In this document: positions 24,301 through 31,677 of the stretch, in pieces
Layout of the letters: every line of letters starts with the position of its first letter
Position numbering within the stretch: the stretch's first letter is position 1
Source: Nocardia colli
Lineage (GTDB): Bacteria > Actinomycetota > Actinomycetes > Mycobacteriales > Mycobacteriaceae
Reading direction: 5' to 3'
DNA length: 64,000 nucleotides
NCBI RefSeq assembly: GCF_008704205.1
Contig: NZ_VXLC01000035.1
Location: 1-64,000, forward strand
The notes under the pieces: model-generated
What the model saw: the letters and a program-made list of their open reading frames with translations, nothing else
What the model was told of the DNA's origin: nothing
Database searches by the model: none
Position numbers and translations under genes: made by a program

Positions 24301-26513
24301 ACGACGTCCGCGTATTCCACGATCGAGTCCGACAACGACTCGGTTTCGTAGGTGTCGATCGACTTGCGGGACTCCACACATGCGATGAGGGTCGGCCAGT
24401 CGAGCCGGGCTCGGCTTTCGCGGACAACGACACTGACGACCTGCACGAGCGCCTCGGGCGGCTGGAGCGCGCGAACGGCCTCAGCCACGAACCCTGGCCG
24501 GATCAGTTCTTTGAGTTCGTTATATCGGTCGAGTTGGGCGAGCAGTTCGGGAAGATGCCTGAACGCTCTGGCGTCGGTAAAAAATCCGCGAGCGGACAGC
24601 CACTTAGCGATGCTCTCGCGGATCGACGTGACCCATTGCTCGTCGTTGTCGCGAAGGACGTGTCGGCTGAAGCTCTCGTGATGGATGCGCAAACCACCGA
24701 GGCCGGGATGTGACGTCAGAACCGGTGCCAGCGTCTGGAGTGCCGACATCAGAAGTGGTCTTGTCTGAGGGAACATTTCACCGAGTTCGTCCGCGCTCAG
24801 GGCGAATCCGCACATTGCCAGCGTCCCGATCGCGAACCGCTGGTCATTGGTCATCGCGTCGAGCAGATATGCGTAATAGGAGTCGATATCCGTGGCTGTG
24901 TCGGGGACGAGGGTCAATCGGTGAACGATCTCGCCAGCCGTGACCGGTACTGAGCCGTCAGTGTCGAGCGGCGAGACGCGCGTCGCATACCTGCACAGGT
25001 AGGTGGCAAACAGGGCATTGCCGCCTGAGCGGTCATAAACGAGATCGACAATTCGCCGCTCGTCGCCGACCTCGAGCGGATCGCCTCCGATGGGTACATC
25101 GAGGAGTCCGTGCTTCCGCGCGAGTGCGCGGACTTCGTCCCGCGACATCCGGGGCAGCTGTATCGGACCATCCGTCGCAGGGGCGGCATTTTCCAGGTGC
25201 TCGCCGGGTTGGCTGGCGATGAGCATGCCAACGCCGCTGGGCAGGTCGATGGCCGCAAGCTGGTCGACAAGCAGGCGAGAGGGACCCGTTTGTCGATTGG
25301 TGCGCCGACCCACTACTCGGTCGACGTGGTCGAGACCGTCCACGATGAGGAGCACGTTCCGATGAGGATGCGTGGAGCGGCACGTCTGGATCGCTGCCGT
25401 GAGTGCCTCCGGTGTAGCGGCGAATCTCGGTCGAAGCTCGACTGTCACCTCGGGCACGACTCGTTCGAGCTGACGCAGGAGGCTGCCGATCACAACATCG
25501 GTCAGAACGCGCTCGTCGTGGTCGACATCGCTCCCACCTAGCCAGCAATGGTGCCGGGCAACGATCCAGTCGGCGTCCCGGCAGGTATCCGCGAGTTGTT
25601 CACAGAGCCACGATTTCCCGACACCGGGTTCGCCGATGACCACAACCCGCCCGCCCGCCGGTGCGACAGCATCAACGTGTCTACGCAGTTCGATTGCAGC
25701 ATCAATACGCGGTACGGCGACCGCCGCTTCGACAGGGTGCCCTTCTGTGACCGCACCGAAATCGGTGATGAGCCCAACTTGAGGGAAGAGCCTTTTCCGC
25801 TCCACGTTCCCGTCGAGGGCCCGCGCACCTGTGGCAGCGTACGCGAGGGCGAGTGCCGCGCGTTCGGGTGTGATATCAGCGTTGGGTGCGCGGCCAGCTC
25901 CGAGTTCTTCGGTAACACGGTGAAGAAGCACACGCTCTGCAGGGCCGGGAGCAGAGAAATCCAACGTCGATGCCGGAGCGCCTGTGTCGACCGTCAGATG
26001 GTCACATGCTGCCTGAACCTGGTCATCTGTCAGGTGCGCGATTAGCTTTTTCCACGGATTGCTGCTGCGGAGCGACTCAGGGGCGAACCTGAACCTGTGT
26101 GTAATGACGCCGGGCAACGGGTCCCCCGGATCATCAACGGGGTCAACAGCTTTCAGAACTTCGGCGAGATCCCTGTCGGGGCTGTTATCGCGGACGACGA
26201 CGCGGTACGTAGTTCCAGGTTCCTGCGCGAGGTCGTGCAGTAATGAGTCGAAGAGCTTGTCGAGTTTCAAGCTTCGGCGGTCGGCAGAGAACGTATCTTT
26301 GCTGAGTTCGCGATCTTGGGCTGTGTGCTTGATCTGGATACGGACACGTCGACCTGCCCGGTAAACAACATTCAAGTCGTCGAACCGGTCACCGTCAAAT
26401 CCTTTGGTATCCACCGTGACAGCGACGGACGTGCCGAGCATCAGGTCGACAAGAGCGATGCCGGTGATGAGATCTTGGTACGCATACCCCTGATGGGTGA
26501 CTCTCAGATTCAT
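21300..26513 (-). CDS. Avs-like STAND NTPase with N-terminal Cap4/DUF4297-like nuclease
   Basis: 1737 residues in three parts. Residues 1-110 look like a Cap4/DUF4297 PD-(D/E)XK nuclease: HQGYAYQDLITGIAL, acidic FDDLNVV (45-46) and QIKH (60-63). Residues 270-480 are a NACHT/STAND-type ATPase with Walker A VVIGEPGVGKSW (294-301) and Walker B LLIVDGLDHVDR (388-399). Residues from about 600 on are helical, repeat-like, as expected of the ligand-sensing half of Avs proteins. In known Avs systems, binding a phage protein drives tetramer formation and the nuclease cleaves DNA. Length and order fit that family; the C-terminus gives no clue to the trigger. The ATG at 26513 begins an operon with the 360-residue partner. 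Confidence 0.75.
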   Translation of the reverse strand: MNLRVTHQGYAYQDLITGIALVDLMLGTSVAVTVDTKGFDGDRFDDLNVVYRAGRRVRIQIKHTAQDRELSKDTFSADRRSLKLDKLFDSLLHDLAQEPGTTYRVVVRDNSPDRDLAEVLKAVDPVDDPGDPLPGVITHRFRFAPESLRSSNPWKKLIAHLTDDQVQAACDHLTVDTGAPASTLDFSAPGPAERVLLHRVTEELGAGRAPNADITPERAALALAYAATGARALDGNVERKRLFPQVGLITDFGAVTEGHPVEAAVAVPRIDAAIELRRHVDAVAPAGGRVVVIGEPGVGKSWLCEQLADTCRDADWIVARHHCWLGGSDVDHDERVLTDVVIGSLLRQLERVVPEVTVELRPRFAATPEALTAAIQTCRSTHPHRNVLLIVDGLDHVDRVVGRRTNRQTGPSRLLVDQLAAIDLPSGVGMLIASQPGEHLENAAPATDGPIQLPRMSRDEVRALARKHGLLDVPIGGDPLEVGDERRIVDLVYDRSGGNALFATYLCRYATRVSPLDTDGSVPVTAGEIVHRLTLVPDTATDIDSYYAYLLDAMTNDQRFAIGTLAMCGFALSADELGEMFPQTRPLLMSALQTLAPVLTSHPGLGGLRIHHESFSRHVLRDNDEQWVTSIRESIAKWLSARGFFTDARAFRHLPELLAQLDRYNELKELIRPGFVAEAVRALQPPEALVQVVSVVVRESRARLDWPTLIACVESRKSIDTYETESLSDSIVEYADVVVSVLGADTVAERLVYEGRPTFPSQWGLRLCRAIDQAGVAAPWKAYIEAHDREVERGGGDNGSNRDGALQLALQLGALRLRTQRDDIGNDLADRVAEHLELDHDASLNDLTVVFTAGLPPAVMPAVAAAMTNRDKAAQVYLTLADLAAIGTPGLPDPAALAQEACTRAPALDISRYLRHGIPAYEILANLGTTDLEAELQKITRAVVAAPAADHSAVRQWLGYLALAHAINRSIPLALNPTLSGPGFYRAWMRYTVATIGIADDVAAGTTSPEAASTAVDVALTDLAAEAKPFTGKPRACDLYFVHPLVHETIEKSLVVVQHCDLDAVLDRLIAIGDGTTTSSNLGLPENGPLTTNDLLEILSRVSGRIGVDAIHALMTVIRERRKDTTTPYRVTAGFELAAARICCAAGVTDEAGNCWKRACLLLASYGGHKDPTISEIIDSIEDIAEVDIDTARADLAKLIDLTYLVWQHTDGRDTSHFVNSWWEKAASIDPTAAAIDGADILMGHLGFEDSRVHSAHTHLLENRVETADPVVLAALRLTVGTGWRRPDTDLRLLRRLHCETGVGPRIDSMLAIFANNIAASYDDQAMMYSSDQPKTIVTPELVDAIVRLGGSQFGIRTPRAEQDVRNSLPWGSGHRPDSIETQRHLVNSQRPIIPAGRAGAVLAARDYKHKQYRDDPTAPRWDIDALANAIGWRILEVTVDSGAEAGIDLIDDVAREISRHSDNEIFATLGEGLALRCDGTSDALTTVASYCLTLAYIRIRGGGGWRTFAGRERTRLWTAAHDLEPAIAERTLAAAVAATVDADAQRAYGITQAIVAAFAARPTDTQEGTAAACWNAAFSIIKHRLPGTASRSDHTYRPTANPDTQENLDHAMATLALATISQPMRADLRRTLLATALLLTCRPTIGQAALAHVLALALDAGRTTWLLDVLRTCPQNELSDELATELTRLVSTDWLSVHALAARILDMYGRAYPARQVTEAAPQIGTAFHQLPREHQ

Positions 26514-26774
26514 TCACATCCTCAACTCGTCCGGTTCTGTCAGTTCGAGACCCAAGGCCGATGATCGCATGGAGGTCCGACGTGTTCGCCTTCATTTCAA
26601 GGGATGTCAATACATTCAGCACAGTGGCCACTTGTGCGCTACGCCGAGACCGACGGGTCGACTCGATACTCGTGCTGACTGTCCCCGCACACCACATCGA
26701 GACACCAGGCGCCGGTCCTACTCGGGGTGCACCACAACTGAAATGCAAAATCGAATAGTGAAAGGAAGGACAGC
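26514..26774. promoter_or_regulatory. Divergent intergenic region upstream of the Avs-like gene
   Basis: 261 bases without a gene, comparatively AT-rich, presumably holding the promoter of the Avs-like operon leftward and of the small gene at 26775 rightward. No clear operator was identified. Confidence 0.35.
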
Positions 26775-27017
26775 ATGTCCTTTACCAATTTCCCGGCCGC
26801 GATCCTCGCCGCGCTGCACGGATTCACCGCCCAGGCCGCCGCCGGCGGTTACCGCACGGCGGTCATGAGCCTCGACGATGACTTCGGATCGGCGAAGTTT
26901 CTGACCTCCCCGCCCGCCGGGCCCGGCGGGCACTGGCACGCTCAGAAGTGCGGGTACGCCACCGCCTGGGTCCTGGCCGCTCGCCCATGGAAGCGCGCGA
27001 GCGCCGCCGCACATTGA
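26775..27017 (+). CDS. Small hypothetical protein
   Basis: 80 residues: MSFTNFPAAILAALHGFTAQ, AVMSLDDDFGSAKFLTSPP, and a Trp/His-containing tail. GGAAGGACAG precedes the ATG. The family is not recognised. It is isolated between the two defence operons; expression is plausible but unproven. Confidence 0.45.
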   Translation: MSFTNFPAAILAALHGFTAQAAAGGYRTAVMSLDDDFGSAKFLTSPPAGPGGHWHAQKCGYATAWVLAARPWKRASAAAH

Positions 27018-27080
27018 TCTGTACGACCCAGTACACACATCACCTGCCCGCTCGTCTTCGCTCACCAACCTGTATCAACA

Positions 27081-27314
27081 TGCCGATTCAATAGGGAACG
27101 GGCCCAAGCCGAGTACCGGGTCTGGCGCGTCCACGACGGCGACGCCGGTCACGTGAGGCTGGAACTCCGAGGCACGAGGATCGACGTGCGGTACTCCACT
27201 GTCCGCAGCACCATCACCCGAGCCGCTCGCACCGTGGCGGGCGGCAGCATGGAGAGTGTTGTGGCGGTGGGCCAATTCGGCACGGTTCTGCGATGGCTCG
27301 CCGCGGACGACTGA
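27081..27314 (+). pseudogene. Short start-less ORF, probably a gene remnant
   Basis: A 78-codon open frame ends at 27314 with coherent protein-like sequence (AEYRVWRVHDGDAGHVRLEL, RIDVRYSTVRSTITRAARTV, GGSMESVVAVGQFGTVLRWL). It has no ATG start near its N-terminus; only a GTG at 27150 is available. The family is not identified. Confidence 0.35.
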
Positions 27315-27431
27315 CCAGACGCGCCGCATCGGCTTGATCTGCACGGATCGCCCGTCGCGGTGGGATACTCTTCCGCGCGGAGTGTCAGACCTCCGATTCC
27401 GCTACTCTGAGCGCCCGCCGAGGCGAATGTC

Positions 27432-27686
27432 GTGAAGCGCTGGCTCGCCGTTGCCGACGCCGGAATCATGGCCAACACCCTCGTGTGTGGTGCGCGCGAT
27501 CGCGCACCGCCACGTCAACCACCCGTTGGCCCAACCCCCGCCGCCGACGACGCAATCGCCTTGCTGATGGCCGGAGTGCGTGACACCGCGGCGTCCGAGC
27601 CACGCAGAGCCCGAGTGTGCGTCTCATTTTCACGCCGGGGCCAGGCGGTGGTGAAACTTCATCGGTCTCAGCGTGATTGCTTGTGA
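27432..27686 (+). CDS. Doubtful small ORF
   Basis: A GTG-started 84-residue frame containing ADDAIALLMAGVRDTAASEP and RARVCVSFSRRGQAVVKL. It has no clear ribosome site and overlaps the end of the caspase gene by 19 bases on the other strand. It may be a remnant; kept at low confidence because the gap would otherwise be empty. Confidence 0.2.
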   Translation: MKRWLAVADAGIMANTLVCGARDRAPPRQPPVGPTPAADDAIALLMAGVRDTAASEPRRARVCVSFSRRGQAVVKLHRSQRDCL

Positions 27687-28993
27687 AGGGTCAGACCGCG
27701 GAGCTTCTCGGTGGTCCGTTGCGGGCGTTTGTGGCCCGCGCGCTGCCACCACGTGGTGGCTTCGGCGATTTGGCCGCGGTAGCGCAGGCGGATAGCCAGG
27801 TTGTGCATTGCATCGGGGTGTCCGGTTTCGGCGGCACGGCGGTACCAGGTGAGGGCTTCGTCGTAGCGGCGGGATTTGTCGAGCATGAGGGCGAGGTTGT
27901 GCATTGCGTCGGTGTCGTCGGCCTCGGCCGCGCGCTGGCTCCAGTACTCGGCCTCGGCGTCTTCGTGGACTCGGTGCAGTAGTACCGCGAGGTTACTCAT
28001 GGCGGTGGTGTTGCCGCGGTGGGCGGCTTCGAGGTAGAGGGAGTGCGCTGCACGGAGTTTCTGCTGGCTGTACAGCAGGTGGGCGAGGTTGTTCATCGCG
28101 CCGGGGTGCCCCTGTAGTGCGGCAGTGCGCCAGGCTTTTTCGGCTTCGATGAGGTCGTCGTGTTGGGCGGCTCGCTGACCGTCGGCGAAGATCTGCTCGG
28201 TGGCGCTGTCCGGGATAGCGAGGGGGTCGATGACCAGCGGCGTCACGGCGTTGTGAGAAGTGGGCTGGTGGCTGGGTGGGGTGAACAGGCGCAGGTTGCC
28301 GGTGATGTTGACGCTGCGTCGCACGGGGCGGGGATGACCGTTGCGGTGCAGGATGTGGTCGACGTTGGCGTAGAGCTGGTCGAGGGTGAGCCCGGTGCTG
28401 CTGGTGGCGGCGGTGAGCAGGGCGCCGGTGAACGCGGTGTGGCGGTGCCCCTCGGGTGCGAGCGAAGTTTCGTTGCGGGGAGAGGATGCGATGATGTAGG
28501 TGCCGTTGATGTCGAGTTGGCCGTCGACGACGGCCGCGGGGCTGCTCATGGCTTCGAAGGCGCGTCCGGAGAAGCAACAGTCCAGGATTAGGACGCGGGC
28601 ACGGGCGCGAGCGTCGGCAAGTTCGTTGCGGACCGTGGCGAATGGTATCGAACTCCATGCGAGGTGGTCGGGGTCGGTGCTGGTCAAGGTCAGGTGCAAT
28701 TGTGTGCGGCGCCGGTCTGGCTGGCCGTGTCCGGCGTAGTACACCAGCAGCACGTCGTCGGCTTCGGTGGCGGCATCGGCGAGGAGTGACCCGACCTGGG
28801 CAGGGGTTTCGGGATCGACCAGGGTGGTGCAGTGCTCGCTGGAGAGTGCGGCACCGGTGGGTGCGGTAAGCAGTCGATGGAGGTCGTGGATGTTGTTGGC
28901 GGCGGCGGGGATATCGGTGAGACCTGGATGGGTGTATCGGCTCACCCCAATCAGGACGGCACGCCAGCCGCTGCGCTTCGGGGCGAGGGTCAC
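27668..28993 (-). CDS. Caspase-like peptidase with Sel1/TPR repeats (EACC1-associated type)
   Basis: 441 residues. Residues 10-250 are a C14 caspase-like domain: WRAVLIGVSRYTHPGLTDIP, the catalytic His in LLVYYAGHGQ (His89), and the catalytic Cys in LILDCCFSGRAF (Cys140). Residues 270-430 hold four Sel1/TPR-type repeats (AMNNLAHLLYSQQKLRAAH, AMSNLAVLLHRVHEDAE, AMHNLALMLDKSRRYDE, AMHNLAIRLRYRGQIAE) likely to bind a partner. Its GTG start overlaps the stop of an EACC1 gene. Caspases paired with EACC1 are predicted conflict effectors that act by proteolysis in a threatened cell. The substrate is unknown. Confidence 0.85.
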   Translation of the reverse strand: MTLAPKRSGWRAVLIGVSRYTHPGLTDIPAAANNIHDLHRLLTAPTGAALSSEHCTTLVDPETPAQVGSLLADAATEADDVLLVYYAGHGQPDRRRTQLHLTLTSTDPDHLAWSSIPFATVRNELADARARARVLILDCCFSGRAFEAMSSPAAVVDGQLDINGTYIIASSPRNETSLAPEGHRHTAFTGALLTAATSSTGLTLDQLYANVDHILHRNGHPRPVRRSVNITGNLRLFTPPSHQPTSHNAVTPLVIDPLAIPDSATEQIFADGQRAAQHDDLIEAEKAWRTAALQGHPGAMNNLAHLLYSQQKLRAAHSLYLEAAHRGNTTAMSNLAVLLHRVHEDAEAEYWSQRAAEADDTDAMHNLALMLDKSRRYDEALTWYRRAAETGHPDAMHNLAIRLRYRGQIAEATTWWQRAGHKRPQRTTEKLRGLTLHKQSR

Positions 28994-29364
28994 CGGGGTT
29001 TGTTCGCCTGGTCGAGAAGTGCTTGGAGGGCTTGGGTGATTTCAGGGGTTTTGACGCGTTTGGCGTCGAGGGTGAGTTCGGTGTGGTCGAGGGTGAGAGT
29101 GACCGCGATGTCGGAGCGCCGGTGGGTGAACCATGTGCTCAGCGATTGGAACAACGTGGACGCGATGCCTTGTGCGCCGAGGGCGACGACGAGGACCTCG
29201 GCCAGGCCGCCCATCTGGCCGGATTGAATCGGCGTCGTGGGCATGCTGATCCGTCCGCGCAGCTCGTCGTCGTCGTTAAACCACTCGAGTAACGCGGACA
29301 GCTCGTCGGCGCTTCCGTCGGTGCGAATTATCAACTGGCCCTGGTGGTCTGGCATGCGCTGCAT
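28990..29364 (-). CDS. EACC1 (effector-associated constant component) protein
   Basis: 124 residues matching the EACC1 family of NTP-dependent conflict systems: DELSALLEWFNDDDELRGRI, QMGGLAEVLVVALGAQGIAS, LSTWFTHRRSDIAVTLTLD and DAKRVKTPEITQALQALLDQ. It is thought to be an adaptor or structural component kept constant while effectors vary. The central hydrophobic stretch may be buried or membrane-associating. The ATG at 29355 (MPDHQ), with AGGA upstream, is an alternative start. It lies 13 bases after the GIY-YIG gene and overlaps the caspase start. Confidence 0.82.
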   Translation of the reverse strand: MQRMPDHQGQLIIRTDGSADELSALLEWFNDDDELRGRISMPTTPIQSGQMGGLAEVLVVALGAQGIASTLFQSLSTWFTHRRSDIAVTLTLDHTELTLDAKRVKTPEITQALQALLDQANKPR

Positions 29365-29377
29365 CCTGTCTCGTGGC

Positions 29378-30775
29378 TTACTGCTTGTTCGCCTGCCGCG
29401 CTTCCGCGAGGCTGCGGCGGTAGTCCTCGGCCTCGGGGAAATCGGTGAACACCAGCAGATCTCCTACGAGTTCCTGCATGTGTTCGCGCACTTCGGCAGG
29501 GGTGGCGCGGAAGAATTCGCGACGGGAGTTGACGCGGTTGACACGCCTGTCGGCCAGGCGGCGATGTAGCTCTGCTTCGATGCCGGCGGCATCGCGGTCG
29601 AAATGCATGGTGTGCACATCGTATTTGAACGGCACGGACGAGTTGTTCAGATCGCTGATGCGGTCGTCGGGGTCGAGGCGGCGGGTCATGCCGATCTGGA
29701 CCATGTCCTTACCGAACGCGCCGAGATTGGACACGACGTAGACGTGGCCGATACGCAGATCGCCCGCCCGGTTCGCGAGTGCGGTCCTTTTCTGTTCCAC
29801 GTCCGCGAGTTTGTCCTGCAGATCACGTCCCTTGGTGGAGTCGGTGGTGCCAGCGGCTTCGAGCGCGGCGAGGGCGGACGCGAACTGCTGATGCTGTTTC
29901 TTGAGTTTCTGTTGCTCGCGTTCGATCTCCTGCTGCGCCTTGCGCTCCTCGCGGAGGCGGTCGCGTTCGTCGCGTTCGGCCTCCTTCTGGCGAGCGAGCT
30001 TCTCCAGACAGTCGGAGGTCAATTCCAGCTCACGGCGCCGGAGCTGGTGATACCACGGCGTGACGCGTAACTGCACGGTCGAGCCGAGTCGTGCGATCGT
30101 AGCGGCCAACCGGTCGAGGCGCTCCAGCGCGCTGTCCAGCTTGGACGGTCTAAGACTCCGGACGAGGTTGTCGGCCTCGGCGTTGTAGGCGCGCAGCATC
30201 AGCTTCGACAACTCGCCCGTCATCTTGCGGCCTTGGGCAGCCGAACCTTCGACAGCCCAGCTCTTCGATGCTTCGATCGCGCCGCCGTCCCGCAACGCGG
30301 CGTACTTGATCTCACCCCGCAACTGATCGAGCGCGGCGCGATAGCCGACCACATCCGCTAGCGGATGACGGTATTGGTAGATACCGATCTCCTCCAACAA
30401 CTGTTCCTCTTGGGTGCCGACCACCTGCGTGCGCACACTGTCCAGCCGTGCCTGCTCCGCGGCGACCTGCGCGCCGAGTTGCTCGCGGTAGCGCTGAAGT
30501 TGGGCAATCTCGAGGCCACCGAAGCTGGCCAGCTCATCGCGAAGCCGTTGAATCTCAGCCAAAGCGTCGGCCAAATCCTGAGATTGGCGTTTCGCATAGG
30601 CCCGAGCGCCGAACTTCGGCACCCTCGCAACCGGAGACACACTCGATGGGGGCTGTGCGGCGACCCCGGCCGCTGGGGCGGGGACCGAGTCAGCGGTCCA
30701 ATCCACGCCGTTCCAGTATCTGAGAAAGCCTGGGTGCTGCGGGTCGGGATACCAGTTCGCGGGCGTGGTGCTCAT
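29378..30775 (-). CDS. DUF2510-coiled-coil-DUF4041-GIY-YIG protein
   Basis: 465 residues in four parts. Residues 5-30 are a DUF2510 motif (ANWYPDPQHPGFLRYWNGVDW). Residues 60-130 and 260-340 are long coiled coils (LAEIQRLRDELASF; DRLREERKAQQEIEREQQKL). Residues about 140-260 resemble DUF4041. The C-terminus is a T5orf172-type GIY-YIG nuclease (GHVYVVSNLGAF, MVQIGMTRR, EAELHRRLADRRVN, REFF). GIY-YIG domains cut DNA; DUF4041 proteins occur on phages and mobile elements. It is first in the EACC1-caspase operon, so it may be a DNA-sensing or cleaving input to the protease. Confidence 0.82.
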   Translation of the reverse strand: MSTTPANWYPDPQHPGFLRYWNGVDWTADSVPAPAAGVAAQPPSSVSPVARVPKFGARAYAKRQSQDLADALAEIQRLRDELASFGGLEIAQLQRYREQLGAQVAAEQARLDSVRTQVVGTQEEQLLEEIGIYQYRHPLADVVGYRAALDQLRGEIKYAALRDGGAIEASKSWAVEGSAAQGRKMTGELSKLMLRAYNAEADNLVRSLRPSKLDSALERLDRLAATIARLGSTVQLRVTPWYHQLRRRELELTSDCLEKLARQKEAERDERDRLREERKAQQEIEREQQKLKKQHQQFASALAALEAAGTTDSTKGRDLQDKLADVEQKRTALANRAGDLRIGHVYVVSNLGAFGKDMVQIGMTRRLDPDDRISDLNNSSVPFKYDVHTMHFDRDAAGIEAELHRRLADRRVNRVNSRREFFRATPAEVREHMQELVGDLLVFTDFPEAEDYRRSLAEARQANKQ

Positions 30776-31095
30776 GATCTCCCCCTTGCTGCAGTTGCGC
30801 TTTCGAGCATGCCATCACCTACCCGAACCGCACGGCCAAACCCATCATTGCAGGCGTTGTCAGCACCGTCGGCCTACATGTTGCGGCGTTCGACACCCAC
30901 GGCGCGCCAGCGAGCGACATGGATCGTTCCAGGGCCTCATGCCGCCGACTTCGAACCCCTCGCCGCGCAGCGCGCCACTGCAAGAGAGGGTATTGCTGGG
31001 CTGGGTTGGTTGTCGAGACCTGCTCCTGCTCTTCCGGAGAAGGCCGGATCGGCGGTATCCGCCGACCACACTTCGCCCGTCCGGCAGGGTGTGGA
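30776..31095. other. Gap between GIY-YIG gene and CoiA-like remnant
   Basis: 320 bases. A plus-strand frame continuous with the CoiA-like remnant crosses it (TYPNRTAKPIIAGVVSTVGL) but has no family features, so it may be the decayed N-terminus of that gene. The GIY-YIG promoter should lie at its left end. Confidence 0.3.
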
Positions 31096-31638
31096 CCCCT
31101 AGGCGGTGCGCACGATCCGGAATCGGTATGGCACCTGATCAGCAAGACGGTCCTTGCGGAGTGGTCTGGAACCCAACCCAGCGTCATCGACGTCCGCACC
31201 GAGGTATGGCTGCCGAGCCGCAAGCGGCGATCTGATGTGCAGGTCGTGTTCGCCGACGTCCACCGGGCCGCCCTCGAAGCATAACGCTCGCCCGTGACCG
31301 ATCCCGAGTGACATCGCCGCCACCGCGACTATGTGCACAACGGCGTCGTCGATGCCTGGATCTGGCACCCGGACAGCCCCACCCCGTGGGTCGTCCTCGA
31401 CGACTCCGATCACCCGCAGCAGATGTGGTTGTTCGATACCTGGGAACCGGCCCTCGCACTGCTGGTCGGCGCACCACACGACCCGGTGCGCGTGTCAGTC
31501 GAGACCGCCACGGCTCACCGTGTCGAGCACGTGCCCCCGTGCACCGGGGGAGGCCCTTCGGCCCTAATCGTTTTCCGCTGCGCGAGGTCGCCATTAACTG
31601 CAGCCGGCGTGGAAGTACCGATCAGCCTCCCGACATGA
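31096..31638 (+). pseudogene. CoiA-like nuclease gene inactivated by two nonsense codons
   Basis: One reading frame encodes a recognisable CoiA-type nuclease region: TVLAEWSGTQPSVIDVRTEV, LPSRKRRSDVQVVFADVHRA, then after two stops RSPVTDPE, HRRHRDYVHNGVVDAWIWHP, and PTPWVVLDDSDHPQQMWLFD. The TAA at 31282-31284 replaces what should be the Gln of the E-x-Q nuclease motif (EA-stop-RS, one base from CAA). The TGA at 31309-31311 replaces the expected Trp (TGG). No frameshift is needed, so this is a young pseudogene. CoiA-like proteins act in competence or DNA processing. Confidence 0.65.
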
Positions 31639-31677
31639 CCACTACGCCCACGATCTTCGATTGATAGCGGAGAAGGC

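Noticed and set aside
31282..31311. Stop-codon recoding (e.g. selenocysteine) in the CoiA-like gene
   Set aside because: The first stop is TAA and the second replaces Trp; no SECIS-like reason, so decay is simpler.
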